Positions 1-8,362 of a stretch of 64,000 bases of DNA are shown here, in pieces. Source of the stretch: Fontibacillus phaseoli (GTDB lineage: Bacteria > Bacillota > Bacilli > Paenibacillales > Paenibacillaceae); NCBI RefSeq assembly GCF_003337355.1, contig NZ_QPJW01000008.1, forward strand, positions 1 to 64,000, read 5' to 3'. Within the stretch, counting starts at the first letter, position 1. Every line of letters begins with the position of its first letter. The notes below the pieces were generated by a model, which was not told the DNA's origin, made no database searches, and was given only the letters and a program-made list of their open reading frames with translations. The translations under genes and the position numbers were made by a program.

Positions 1-50
1 ACGGGGGTAACCTCTCGTTCCCCCCTTTTCACCCATTCCATAACCTAAAG

Positions 51-85
51 AGAAACCCATGGTCTAAGTTTGACCATGGGTTTCT
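51..85. repeat. Perfect inverted repeat
   Basis: Two 14-base arms (51-64 and 72-85) pair perfectly around a 7-base loop. There is no T tract directly after it, so it is either an operator or part of a tandem terminator with the next hairpin. Confidence 0.6.
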
Positions 86-96
86 CGACAATCTGG

Positions 97-124
97 GCGC
101 CCAATAGGGCGCTATTATTTTTGT
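97..124 (+). terminator. Intrinsic terminator
   Basis: GCGCCC (97-102) pairs with GGGCGC (107-112) around an AATA loop and is followed by a T-rich tail. It probably ends a gene lying upstream of the window. The rest of 1-234 shows nothing else recognisable. Confidence 0.55.
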
Positions 125-234
125 TCCGACCGGAATGGACCTGGGGCGAAAAATTAACCCATAGACGTATTAGCTTGCGGGCGCTACACTAGGGAAGTCG
201 ACAGAGAAATAAACATGGTAGGAGCTTGTAAAAC

Positions 235-1626
235 GTGACCTTATCAGATCGTATTCCATCCTGGAAAAAACTTAGCCTTTTTGCCGTGACATGGCCCATT
301 TTCATTGATTCCGTACTTCGGATGATGCTGGGTACGGTGGACGTATTTATGTTAAGCCGCATATCCGACAAGGCGACAGGGGCGGTAGGTTTAGCCAATG
401 AAATTATTTATTTCTGTATTCTGATGTTTGGCTTTGTGGGAATTGGCACCAGCGTTGCGGTTTCCCAGTATATCGGCGCCGGGCGGGAGAAAGAGGCGAG
501 CCGCATCTCGGCGCTGGCGATTACGATGAACCTGATTTTCGGGATTCTCGTTAGCATTGTCCTTTTTCTTTGCGGCGAGCCTCTCCTGCGGCTCATGAAC
601 CTGGATCCCGAACAAATCGGGATTGCAAGCCATTATTTAAAGATCATCGGCGGTTTTATATGGATTGAAGCACTCTCTTACGCGGTTTCGTCGGTAATCC
701 GTGCGAGCGGACAAACGAAAAGCGTGATGTATGTAACTCTAGGTGTCAATATCATCCACGTAACGGGAAATTATTTGCTTATTTTCGGAAACTGGGGCTT
801 TCCGGAATGGGGCGTTACGGGAGCGGCGATATCCACGGTCGTCAGCCGTTTGCTTGGCATCGTGGTTCTTTTCTTGATTTTATATCGTCGGGTTCCCTCA
901 CCGATTCGTGGAAGGGATTTCGTGACATGGAAGGGCTCTTATGCCAAACAGATTATGAGTGTGGGCTTGCCTGCTGCAGGCGAGCATCTCGCTTGGCAGT
1001 CGCAGTACCTCATGATCATGAGCTTTGTCAATATGATTAGCATCACGGCGTTAAACACCCATGTATACGTTATGAATGTATCAAACTATTTTATGGCGCT
1101 TGCCATGGCGATCGGGGCCGGTACGGAAATCATCGTCGGACAAATGGTCGGTGCGGGGGAAATGAAAGCGGCGTACCAAAGACTCATGAAGAGTGTGAGG
1201 ATCAGCTTCGTGTTGACGTTAGCCATTGTCGGTACGGCAGTGATATTCCGGCATGAGCTGATCGGCATGTTCACGAAGGACCCTACTATTATTGCACTCG
1301 GAGCGAGTATTTTCTTGCTTTCCATTGTGCTTGAGCCCGGTCGGACCTTCAATATCGTCATTATTAATTCGCTGCGCGCCGCCGGGGATGCACGTTTTCC
1401 CGTCTTGATGGGCGTACTCTCGATGTGGGGCGTCTCGGTGCCGCTGGCTTATACGCTGGGCGTTCATTTCGGGATGGGGCTGCTTGGCGTATGGATCGCT
1501 TTTACGGTGGACGAATGGCTGCGCGGGGTCATTATGCTGCTTCGCTGGAGAAGCCGGGCCTGGGAGAAGAAAGCGCTCGTGAAGCCTGTTTCCATTTCGG
1601 AAAACGGCATGGGAGCGCAAGCTTAA
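235..1626 (+). CDS. MATE family efflux transporter
   Basis: A 463-residue integral membrane protein with about twelve hydrophobic segments in two similar halves, the layout of MATE (multidrug and toxic compound extrusion) transporters. These export cationic drugs and metabolites in exchange for Na+ or H+. The N-terminal half carries the family-like stretch MMLGTVDVFMLSRISD and the second half the related MISITALNTHVYVMNVSNYF. The start is a GTG with GGAG 10 bases upstream; the nearby ATG at 215 is out of frame and closes at once. The gene is monocistronic, followed by a strong terminator. The substrate cannot be told from sequence. Confidence 0.93.
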   Translation: MTLSDRIPSWKKLSLFAVTWPIFIDSVLRMMLGTVDVFMLSRISDKATGAVGLANEIIYFCILMFGFVGIGTSVAVSQYIGAGREKEASRISALAITMNLIFGILVSIVLFLCGEPLLRLMNLDPEQIGIASHYLKIIGGFIWIEALSYAVSSVIRASGQTKSVMYVTLGVNIIHVTGNYLLIFGNWGFPEWGVTGAAISTVVSRLLGIVVLFLILYRRVPSPIRGRDFVTWKGSYAKQIMSVGLPAAGEHLAWQSQYLMIMSFVNMISITALNTHVYVMNVSNYFMALAMAIGAGTEIIVGQMVGAGEMKAAYQRLMKSVRISFVLTLAIVGTAVIFRHELIGMFTKDPTIIALGASIFLLSIVLEPGRTFNIVIINSLRAAGDARFPVLMGVLSMWGVSVPLAYTLGVHFGMGLLGVWIAFTVDEWLRGVIMLLRWRSRAWEKKALVKPVSISENGMGAQA

Positions 1627-1655
1627 ACAGGTATATTTCATCAGAATGTTTTCGC

Positions 1656-1692
1656 AAGAAGCCACTTCTCTCAAGAGGAGTGGCTTCTTGTT
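1656..1692 (+). terminator. Intrinsic terminator of the MATE gene
   Basis: AAGAAGCCACT (1656-1666) pairs with AGTGGCTTCTT (1679-1689). Four more pairs, one of them a wobble, close a TCAA loop, and a short T-rich tail follows. Confidence 0.75.
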
Positions 1693-1794
1693 ATGCCTTC
1701 AGTCTGGAGTTCACGACATACCGATGATTTTATGGCGGTTAAATCGTCTATATTAATGAATCGAATATTATCTAAACCCAAGGAGGTACAATTT

Positions 1795-2217
1795 ATGACT
1801 GTAAAACTCACCCCTTATATTACTTTGGAGGGAAAAACAAGGGAAGCTATTCAGTTTTATGAACAAGCCATCGGTGCCAAAGTTCTCTCGATCATTACTT
1901 ACGGAGAAATGCCGGAAATGCCAAATACTTTTAATGACGATCTAAAGAACCTTGTAGCACACGCAAAGTTACAAGTGGGTGAAGCGGAACTCATGTTTTC
2001 TGACGCTCCAGGGGGTTCACCTATTGGAAACGGAAAACGGGTAACCATTTGCATTACAACGAACGACGTGGAAAAATCAAAACGAATCTATGAAGCCCTT
2101 CGGCAAGACGGTCAAGTCAATTTGCCGTTTATGGAAGAACCCTTTAGCCCTGGATTTGGTGATGTAACTGACAAATTCGGAGTAACCTTTCAAATTTATA
2201 CGGAAATTCAAAACTAA
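1795..2217 (+). CDS. VOC family (PhnB/YjdN-like) protein
   Basis: A 140-residue protein with the beta-alpha-beta-beta-beta repeats of the vicinal-oxygen-chelate fold, in the PhnB/YjdN branch. The opening TPYITLEGKTREAIQFYEQAIGAK and the closing FGDVTDKFGVTFQIY are typical of that group. The ATG at 1795 follows a near-perfect AAGGAGGT site at 1780-1787; an upstream in-frame extension to 1693 has no such site. Members are usually annotated as glyoxalase or bleomycin-resistance-like proteins and most have no proven substrate. Confidence 0.88.
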   Translation: MTVKLTPYITLEGKTREAIQFYEQAIGAKVLSIITYGEMPEMPNTFNDDLKNLVAHAKLQVGEAELMFSDAPGGSPIGNGKRVTICITTNDVEKSKRIYEALRQDGQVNLPFMEEPFSPGFGDVTDKFGVTFQIYTEIQN

Positions 2218-2226
2218 ATTATGGAT

Positions 2227-2264
2227 AAAGAGTTGCCCCAAATGATGGTGCGACTCTTTTTTTG
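2227..2264 (+). terminator. Intrinsic terminator of the VOC gene
   Basis: AAAGAGTTGC (2227-2236) pairs with GCGACTCTTT (2250-2259) with one wobble, followed by a run of Ts. Confidence 0.8.
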
Positions 2265-2286
2265 CACAGTTTGGATCTAATCGTCG

Positions 2287-2445
2287 GAGCGGGAAATTAT
2301 TACCCTTGAAGAAAAAGAGAGCTTTATCGTCTTTGGTCTTGGTACTGAGCTCAAGAGCGATTACACGGACTATGCTGGCATCAACAAGGAAAAGTCGAAT
2401 TCGTTACGTTTTGAACTAACAGTCGGATTCCAAAAAAAACTTTAG
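2287..2445 (+). pseudogene. Fragment resembling a GyrI-like effector-binding domain protein
   Basis: Fifty-two open codons end in TAG and start directly after an in-frame stop at 2278-2280 and two more codons, with no usable start codon. The translation begins EREIITLEEKESFIVFGLG, which resembles the opening of GyrI-like or AraC effector-binding domain proteins. The similarity is from memory and weak. I read this as a decayed remnant between two intact genes; it is the only content of this intergenic stretch apart from the terminator. Confidence 0.4.
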
Positions 2446-2543
2446 TTTATCCTATATATCTTTAATAATGCAGATGGTTGGCAAATCCATTAATAAATAT
2501 AATAGTAGCAAAAATAGTTATAGCCAGGAAAGGGAAGCTTAAT

Positions 2544-3380
2544 ATGATTCCGTTAGATGACGTAGACAAATGGTATCCATTAGTTAATGAGCGTGCACAA
2601 CGTTTTTTGAGCGAGCAAGAACGGGAGCAATATCGCTCCCTCCCGCAAAACGAGGTTGAACACCAGCTTAAACTGTTGCTGGAGTGTCCGATTGCCCACT
2701 TTACCGTTGTAAATGAAGTTTACTTCAGAGCGCGCTGGGCGGAGGTTTTTGAAGCGCTGCAGCTGGGAGATGACCTGACATTATTGGAGGTGGCTTCCGG
2801 TGATGCAGATATGGTTCCCCAGGTCATGGCACGAACCCATCCGAACAGTACATACATAACGGCCAATATGAATAAAAGCCTCACCGCCAGTTTGCTGCAG
2901 AAAACGCTGGGCCTTCCCCTGCATATGAAAATCATAGAGGAAGATGCCGCTTATCTCGAAAAACATCTGCCTTCCGGGTCAGTGGATATTATCGTTTTTC
3001 AGCATGCGGTCAATGATATCATCCAGGCGATTCTGTGCGAACAGGCTGGAATCGACACCATCCATACGGATTGGATGGAAACTTTGCCGGCCATGATCAA
3101 ACTTCTTCAGCAGGAGGTTGCCTCAGGTACACTCGAGGTTCATGCCAGGCAGCCTTTTATCGCCTTGATCCACACTTTATTGAAATCTCTGCGGACTGAT
3201 GGCGTTATCGCTATGAATCATTATATGTTCCAACTGGATCTTGACTGGGGCTACCCGGCAGATTTGTTTGAGAATATCATCCCTTTGGCCAGACGCTGGC
3301 TGAACGGGATTCAGGGTTGCGAAGAGATTTTTATTCCCGGTTTTGACCGGCAATGGTGGATCTTTTTGCAAAAAAGATAA
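2544..3380 (+). CDS. Class I SAM-dependent methyltransferase-like protein
   Basis: A 278-residue protein with a Rossmann-type methyltransferase core. Motif I is LLEVASGDADM near residues 80-90, preceded by a helical N-terminal region. A later acidic VDIIVFQHAVND (motif IV-like) and GVIAMNHYMF (motif V/VI-like) follow. The substrate is unknown. The ATG at 2544 has AGGAAAGGGA 10 bases upstream and is preferred to the longer frame beginning at 2478. No partner genes lie in the same transcript. Confidence 0.72.
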   Translation: MIPLDDVDKWYPLVNERAQRFLSEQEREQYRSLPQNEVEHQLKLLLECPIAHFTVVNEVYFRARWAEVFEALQLGDDLTLLEVASGDADMVPQVMARTHPNSTYITANMNKSLTASLLQKTLGLPLHMKIIEEDAAYLEKHLPSGSVDIIVFQHAVNDIIQAILCEQAGIDTIHTDWMETLPAMIKLLQQEVASGTLEVHARQPFIALIHTLLKSLRTDGVIAMNHYMFQLDLDWGYPADLFENIIPLARRWLNGIQGCEEIFIPGFDRQWWIFLQKR

Positions 3381-3392
3381 GGATGAGTCCGT

Positions 3393-3479
3393 TTGACAGT
3401 GTTCGAAAAGAAACCTGCGGAAAGCTATCTGGGACCAGAAGAAATCTACTATATTGGTAAAAAGAGAAAATTCCAGTAA
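3393..3479 (+). other. Short open frame or gene remnant
   Basis: A TTG-started frame of 28 codons ends in YYIGKKRKFQ. It has no good ribosome site and no family I recognise. It may be the tail of a lost gene. Confidence 0.15.
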
Positions 3480-3489
3480 ACGAGACTAA

Positions 3490-3513
3490 AGAGGGATGCC
3501 AAGGCATCCCTCT
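3490..3513 (+). terminator. Hairpin, possible terminator
   Basis: AGAGGGATGCC (3490-3500) and GGCATCCCTCT (3503-3513) are exact complements. The T tail is poor. Confidence 0.45.
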
Positions 3514-3679
3514 TAGGTGTCACTTCCAATTTTGCGCATATTCTAAAATTAGGATTGAACCCTTCAAATTGTCGATTCTAAAGTTAAATGTAATCCAGTT
3601 TCATCTTTTAATCATTAATGAATATCCAGCCCAATTTACCCGGAACTATAGACTAGCAACGGTAGTATTTTGCAAATAC

Positions 3680-3728
3680 TTGACTGGAGGGTAAATTTTG
3701 GTTATTATAATGTCAGTCACTACTGACA
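3680..3728 (+). promoter_or_regulatory. Promoter and TetR-type operator of the TetR gene
   Basis: TTGACT at 3680-3685 and TATTAT at 3703-3708 are separated by exactly 17 bases, a good sigma-A promoter. The expected transcription start falls in a palindrome, TGTCAGT-CACT-ACTGACA (3711-3728). An operator over the start site fits autorepression by the regulator encoded just downstream. Confidence 0.7.
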
Positions 3729-3763
3729 GACATTATGCCTATTCTACAGAAGGGGAGCTGATC

Positions 3764-4387
3764 ATGCATCAAACTAAACAAGTGAGTGCGGAGAAATTGT
3801 TACGTGCTGCGATCGATCTGATTTCGGAAAAAGGCTATAACGGCGTCACGACGCAGGAAATCGCCACAGCCGCCGGATTAAGCGAAAAGACACTGTTTCG
3901 ACATTTCGGGAGCAAACAAAATCTACTCGAATCCGCGCTTGAACGTTTTCAGTATGCCGAAGAGATGCAAATCCTCTTTAGCGAGAAGCTTGTATGGGAG
4001 TTAGAAAGTGACCTCCTATCCATAAGTAAAAAATACCATGAGATCATGAATCGTGACCGAAAGCTGATACAGATAGCCATAAAGGATGAAGTCCATATTC
4101 CGGGCTTTAAAGAGCGTCGGTTGCAACATCCTCGCCAACTATTGTCGTTTCTGACAGAATACTTTAACAAGATGGATGAAAAAGAAAAAATAGTTTGTTC
4201 AAATCCAACCATGCAGGCATTCACATTCATGATGGCGCAATATGGTGCGTTCATTAATGATTTGGATGCCGGAAACAACTATCCTGGTATCCGTCTGGAT
4301 CAGTTCATACAAGAGAACGTGAATATCTTCGTAAGGTCTCTAACTCTTCCCAAAGTACAATGTGAAAAGGAGCTGCAAAAGAAATGA
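3764..4387 (+). CDS. TetR/AcrR family transcriptional regulator
   Basis: A 207-residue repressor with an N-terminal TetR helix-turn-helix (GVTTQEIATAAGLSEKTLFRHF, about residues 26-47) and an unassigned helical ligand-binding domain. The start is the ATG at 3764 behind AGGGGAG. The frame is open upstream to 3698, but that segment contains the promoter -10 box and the operator, so it should be leader rather than coding. The stop codon overlaps the ATG of the next gene, so the two are co-transcribed. It probably represses itself and the downstream gene; the inducer is unknown. Confidence 0.88.
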   Translation: MHQTKQVSAEKLLRAAIDLISEKGYNGVTTQEIATAAGLSEKTLFRHFGSKQNLLESALERFQYAEEMQILFSEKLVWELESDLLSISKKYHEIMNRDRKLIQIAIKDEVHIPGFKERRLQHPRQLLSFLTEYFNKMDEKEKIVCSNPTMQAFTFMMAQYGAFINDLDAGNNYPGIRLDQFIQENVNIFVRSLTLPKVQCEKELQKK

Positions 4388-4725
4388 TGAACGAGGAAGT
4401 TTCCGCATTTATCGAGAACCTTAGTCAACCATGGCAAATCGAGATCAGCAACCAACTGCGCCAGATGGTACATCAGGTGATTCCGGAAGCCGAAGAACGC
4501 ATTCAATACAAAAAGCCCCATTTCCTGAAACATGGACATTATGCGGCGGTTATTTCCCCATCGAAAGATGCCATTGCATTCATGATCATGAATGCTTCCG
4601 GCCTTACGTTTCCGAAAGGATTTGAGGGGCCGGACGAGAGGAAATGGCTAAAAATCCGCAAAGAGGATACACCGGATTACGATCTCCTGGCCAATCTGCT
4701 GGTTCAGGCTTCAAGCACTCTGTAG
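4384..4725 (+). CDS. DUF1801 (YdhG-like) protein
   Basis: A 113-residue protein of the DUF1801 family, recognised from the opening helix (EEVSAFIENLSQPWQIEISNQLR), the PEAEERIQYKKPHF motif, and the ending that resembles KIRKEDTPDYDLLANLL. Some relatives are called iron-chaperone-like, but the biochemical role is not settled. The ATG overlaps the TGA of the TetR gene by four bases, implying translational coupling. Confidence 0.82.
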   Translation: MMNEEVSAFIENLSQPWQIEISNQLRQMVHQVIPEAEERIQYKKPHFLKHGHYAAVISPSKDAIAFMIMNASGLTFPKGFEGPDERKWLKIRKEDTPDYDLLANLLVQASSTL

Positions 4726-4990
4726 CATGGATTGATTACGGAAGTATGGCCATCCCCCTCATGCAAGTTGCCAAATCGATGCTGGATATGGGAACCGGCG
4801 GTGGTGAGCTGTTGTCGATGTTGAGGCCGTGGCCGAAATCCGTTTGCGCCACCGAAGGCTATCGGCCGAATTTGTCCGTCGCCAAGGAACGATTTGAGCC
4901 GCCGGGTGTGACTGTCCTTTTTGTGGAGGATGACGAGCACCTTCCTTTTGAGACCAAATATGAACAAGGCCCTTCCGTTCCTTATTCGGG
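4726..4990 (+). pseudogene. Truncated class I methyltransferase remnant
   Basis: The translation carries a clear methyltransferase segment: YGSMAIPLMQ, then SMLDMGTGGGELLSML (SAM-binding motif I), CATEGYRPN and DDEHLPFE. The N-terminal 30 or so residues and everything after DDEHLPF (where FDLVINRHES would be expected) are missing. The frame instead runs into the terminator hairpin and the opposite-strand amidohydrolase. There is no proper start codon with a ribosome site. Confidence 0.7.
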
Positions 4991-5003
4991 AAGGGAAGGG
5001 CTT
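4966..5003 (-). terminator. Terminator-like hairpin at the amidohydrolase 3' end
   Basis: An imperfect GC-rich stem (4966-4980 with 4988-5003, one bulge and one mismatch) lies just past the stop codon of the minus-strand amidohydrolase. The T tail on the minus strand is weak. Confidence 0.4.
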
Positions 5004-5010
5004 GGCCGCA

Positions 5011-6501
5011 TTAATGATTATGAGGGATGTGATTATTGGCAGACTGCCCGGATCCTTCCGGTTCATCTTTCATATCGGCAACTTTTATCACGGGGTATGT
5101 TTTAACCGCTCGGTCCAAAGTATGCTTCTCCATCAGTTTCCCATCCAAGATAACCGCGGAGATGCTTGTCGTGTTTCGAATGTCCTCCAGCGGGTTCTTG
5201 TCAAGCAGCACGAGATCGGCGATCTTTCCTTTTTCTACGGTGCCCAGTTCCTGCTCTCTCTCCAAAAACCGCGCCGGATTCAGCGTTGCCGTTTGCAGGG
5301 CCTGCAGCGGGGTGAGGCCGCTTTTAACTAGCAGTTCGAGTTCATCATGCAAGGATACACCGTATATAAAGTTAGACATTTCGAAACTGGAGTCGGTGCC
5401 TGCGAGCATAGGCACACCGGCATCGTTCAACTTTTTGACCATGCCTGGCGTTGTGGAATTGATGGCTGCCATTAACTCCATTTGTTCGGGAAGAGTGGCG
5501 CGAATCACTTCGGCCCATTGCTTCTGCACGGCAGTCGGCACGTATTTGGACCGTGGATCGATTTCGGTTTTGGCCGAATTCAAATAGGTAACAATGGTCG
5601 GTACGGGCCAGACTCCCTTTTCTTTGAATTTGCGGAACAGCTTGTTGGCCTTTACGGAGTCATAGGATTCGGAGGCCTTGATCTCTGCCAGCGAATAACC
5701 TAGCAAATCGCTCATGTCGGCATTCTTGAAAATATCGTCTTCGATGCTCGAAGTGGCAATAAACAAACCGTGCAGATGTTCTATGTTCTTGAATCCCAGT
5801 TGAGCGGCTTCGCTGGCCCGTACCTCAACCGGCAAATGACCGCCCACCGGCAAACCGTACTTTTGGGCCTCATCCATGACCGCCAGAAACAGGGGACGCG
5901 GCAACCAAGAGTATACCTTGATATGATCCGCTCCTTTTGCCGCATTGATACGGACGGCTTCGCGTGCTTGTTCCTCTGTTTTCAAGTAGAACATGTGGGG
6001 GGCCTCGTCTGCCGGACCTCCATCTAGGGTCGAACCTGCATAGACAAGACGTGGGGCCGGCAAACCGGCTTGAATACTTCTTTTCCACAGATCGATGTTT
6101 GTAAGCGCTGCCCCCATCTCCCTTACTCCGGTCACTCCGTTCGCCAGAAAGAGCGGGAAAGCATCTTTATAGTTATCTTCCAGATGGATGTGCATGTCCC
6201 ACAGACCGGGAATGACGTATTGGCCCTTAGCATCCCGTACTTGCGCGTAATCGGGGATGGCCGTTTCTCTGCTGTTTCCAATGTGACTGATCTTATTATC
6301 CTTAATGATAATCGTCTGATCGTCGATTAACTTTCCGGAACTTACGTCCACGATCGTCGCATGCTGAAGCACCAGCGTCTGCCTAGTCGCAGGCTCGATG
6401 CTGGCATAACCGGTACCTGTACCTCCCGCTAACGCAATCAATAATGCTATGAACCCTAATAGGGACTTCCTGAAACTGCTCACTTTCCTCGTTAAACTCA
6501 T
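5011..6501 (-). CDS. Secreted amidohydrolase family protein
   Basis: A 496-residue metal-dependent hydrolase of the amidohydrolase (imidazolonepropionase/prolidase-like) superfamily. A signal-peptide-like segment (KSLLGFIALLIALAGG, about residues 13-28) predicts export. Metal-site motifs are in order: the HxH of GLWDMHIHL (H104, H106), a lysine in DHIKVYSW, the histidines of GGHLP and IEHLHG, and the aspartate of AGTDSS. The C-terminal beta-sandwich returns with KGKIADLVLLDKNPLEDI. The ATG at 6501 has GAGGAGG 6 bases upstream, better than the in-frame ATG 11 codons earlier. The substrate is unknown. The gene is alone on its strand. Confidence 0.88.
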   Translation of the reverse strand: MSLTRKVSSFRKSLLGFIALLIALAGGTGTGYASIEPATRQTLVLQHATIVDVSSGKLIDDQTIIIKDNKISHIGNSRETAIPDYAQVRDAKGQYVIPGLWDMHIHLEDNYKDAFPLFLANGVTGVREMGAALTNIDLWKRSIQAGLPAPRLVYAGSTLDGGPADEAPHMFYLKTEEQAREAVRINAAKGADHIKVYSWLPRPLFLAVMDEAQKYGLPVGGHLPVEVRASEAAQLGFKNIEHLHGLFIATSSIEDDIFKNADMSDLLGYSLAEIKASESYDSVKANKLFRKFKEKGVWPVPTIVTYLNSAKTEIDPRSKYVPTAVQKQWAEVIRATLPEQMELMAAINSTTPGMVKKLNDAGVPMLAGTDSSFEMSNFIYGVSLHDELELLVKSGLTPLQALQTATLNPARFLEREQELGTVEKGKIADLVLLDKNPLEDIRNTTSISAVILDGKLMEKHTLDRAVKTYPVIKVADMKDEPEGSGQSANNHIPHNH

Positions 6502-6685
6502 CTTTGTCCTCCTCGTAGAAATGAATGCTATCAACCGATATAACTTGATTGTAGAGTGTGAATCCTGCTTTTTTATTAATCGTTCCTTACAAAAAGCTTA
6601 CAGATGAAAAGGGTGGAAGGAAGCCGGGTTGTCACCGTTCGGAATCTATGAGTTAATAGATTCAAAACGTTCGCGGAGGGAATTC

Positions 6686-7411
6686 ATGTCGGGGAATCAT
6701 GTACTGCTTGTCGAGGATGATCGATCCATCAGTGGAATGGTGGGGCCTTATCTGGAAAAAGAGGGCTATCGCATCTCGTATGCATACGACGGTATGGAGG
6801 CAGAGCGCCTGTTCGCGGCGCAGCCTTCCCGGTACGATCTGGTCATTCTGGATCTCATGCTGCCGCGCAGAAGCGGCATGGAGGTGCTGCGGGAGATCCG
6901 GAGCGTTAGCTTGGTGCCCGTTCTTATCCTGTCGGCCAAGGACGGTGAGGTGAACAAGGCGCTGGGCCTCGAATTGGGCGCGGACGATTACGTAAGCAAG
7001 CCCTTCTCGCTAATCGAACTGACCGCCCGCGTGAGAGCGGCCATTCGCCGCTCCAATTATGCCGTGCCGCTCGGCCAGGCTGTGGATTCGCCGGAACAAG
7101 GCGAGGTCATTCGGGTCGGAGGTATCGTCATGAACTTGGAGACGTACGGCGTCGAGCGGGACGGCCAGCCCGTGAAGCTGACGTCCAAAGAGTTCGGCAT
7201 CCTGAAGCTGCTCGCGGGGCATCCGGGCCGGGTATATACGAAGGCCCAGATCTACGCGTCTGTCTGGAACGATGCCTTTTACGGCGACGATAACATCATT
7301 AACGTACATATGCGTCGTTTGCGCGAGAAGCTGGAAGCGGATCCGTCCGACCCTCAATACATCAAGACGCTGTGGGGCCTCGGGTACAAGCTGGAGGCGG
7401 ATCGGCCATGA
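6686..7411 (+). CDS. OmpR/PhoB family response regulator
   Basis: A 241-residue regulator with a receiver domain (acidic pocket D11/D12, phosphoacceptor D56 in LVILDLMLP, conserved K105 in YVSKPFS) and a C-terminal winged helix (INVHMRRLREKLEADPSDPQYIKTLWGLGYKLE). The ATG at 6686 has GGAGGG 7 bases upstream. The stop overlaps the start of the kinase gene as ATGA, and ABC-transporter genes follow. This is the gene order of antimicrobial-peptide sensing and detoxification modules (BceRS- or BcrR-type), so it probably activates the downstream transporter. Confidence 0.93.
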   Translation: MSGNHVLLVEDDRSISGMVGPYLEKEGYRISYAYDGMEAERLFAAQPSRYDLVILDLMLPRRSGMEVLREIRSVSLVPVLILSAKDGEVNKALGLELGADDYVSKPFSLIELTARVRAAIRRSNYAVPLGQAVDSPEQGEVIRVGGIVMNLETYGVERDGQPVKLTSKEFGILKLLAGHPGRVYTKAQIYASVWNDAFYGDDNIINVHMRRLREKLEADPSDPQYIKTLWGLGYKLEADRP

Positions 7412-8343
7412 TCTGGTTCTTCGTGACTTCCACCGCGCTGCTCGGCATTGCCGTGATCGTGCTTTGGGCGCGTCAGCGCAAACGAAGCAGCCAGTTCGCC
7501 TATATTCACGGCAAGCTGAACTCTATCTTGGATAAAGGCACGAACGAGCGGCTGATGATATTCGACAGCGATGCTCAGGTAGAGCAACTCTTGATTGCCA
7601 TGAACCGGTTGCTCGACCAAGCGCATCGGGCAGGAGCGCGCTACGCCAATCAGGAGATCGAGATTCGCCGCATGCTGTCCAACATCTCGCATGACCTGAA
7701 GACGCCGCTGACGGTGGTGCTGGGTTACAGCGAGATTCTTCTTCATGACCACCGCGGACTGGCTGAGCGCGAGCGGGAAGCGATGACGGTCAATATCCAT
7801 GACAAGGCGCAGGAGGTGCTCCATCTCGTACATTCCTTCTTCGACCTGGCCAAGCTGGAGGCAGGCGATACCGAGATGGTGCTGACCCGCGTGAATGCCA
7901 GCGAGCTATGCCGCTTGAAGCTGTTGTCCTTTTACGACATGCTTGCGAGCCTGGGAATGGGGTTAGAGGTGTCCATGCCCGACGAAGACCTGTATGTCAT
8001 GGCCGATGCGGAGGCGTTGGAGCGCGTGCTGGATAACTTAATCACGAATGCGATGAAGTATGGGGCCGATGGCAAACTGCTGGGATTGATGCTGGAGCGG
8101 TCGGACGAAGGGAAGGTTGCCATCCAGGTGTGGGACAAAGGCAAAGGCATCCCCGAGAATGAGCACCATCGAGTCTTCGAGCGAATGTATACCCTGGAGG
8201 ATTCGCGCAATCGCCTCTACCAAGGCAGCGGACTCGGTCTGACCATTACGAAGCGGCTCGTTGAGCGCATGGGAGGCACCATCGGCTTGCACAGCGTGCC
8301 CCGCGAGCGGACCGTGTTCACGTTTTTCCTGAAGTCCGCCTAG
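7408..8343 (+). CDS. Sensor histidine kinase with a single membrane segment
   Basis: A 311-residue kinase. One N-terminal hydrophobic stretch (about residues 2-20) is followed directly by a cytoplasmic linker, HisKA with phosphoacceptor H95 in SNISHDLKTPL, and a HATPase domain with the N box (ERVLDNLITNAMKYG), G1 box (VWDKGKGIPE) and G2 box (GSGLGLTI). There is almost no extracellular sensor domain, so it resembles intramembrane-sensing kinases that read the state of a partner transporter. It starts at the ATG overlapping the regulator's stop. The next gene begins 20 bases downstream. Confidence 0.93.
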   Translation: MIWFFVTSTALLGIAVIVLWARQRKRSSQFAYIHGKLNSILDKGTNERLMIFDSDAQVEQLLIAMNRLLDQAHRAGARYANQEIEIRRMLSNISHDLKTPLTVVLGYSEILLHDHRGLAEREREAMTVNIHDKAQEVLHLVHSFFDLAKLEAGDTEMVLTRVNASELCRLKLLSFYDMLASLGMGLEVSMPDEDLYVMADAEALERVLDNLITNAMKYGADGKLLGLMLERSDEGKVAIQVWDKGKGIPENEHHRVFERMYTLEDSRNRLYQGSGLGLTITKRLVERMGGTIGLHSVPRERTVFTFFLKSA

Positions 8344-8362
8344 CAAAGGAGAGCATGGAACG

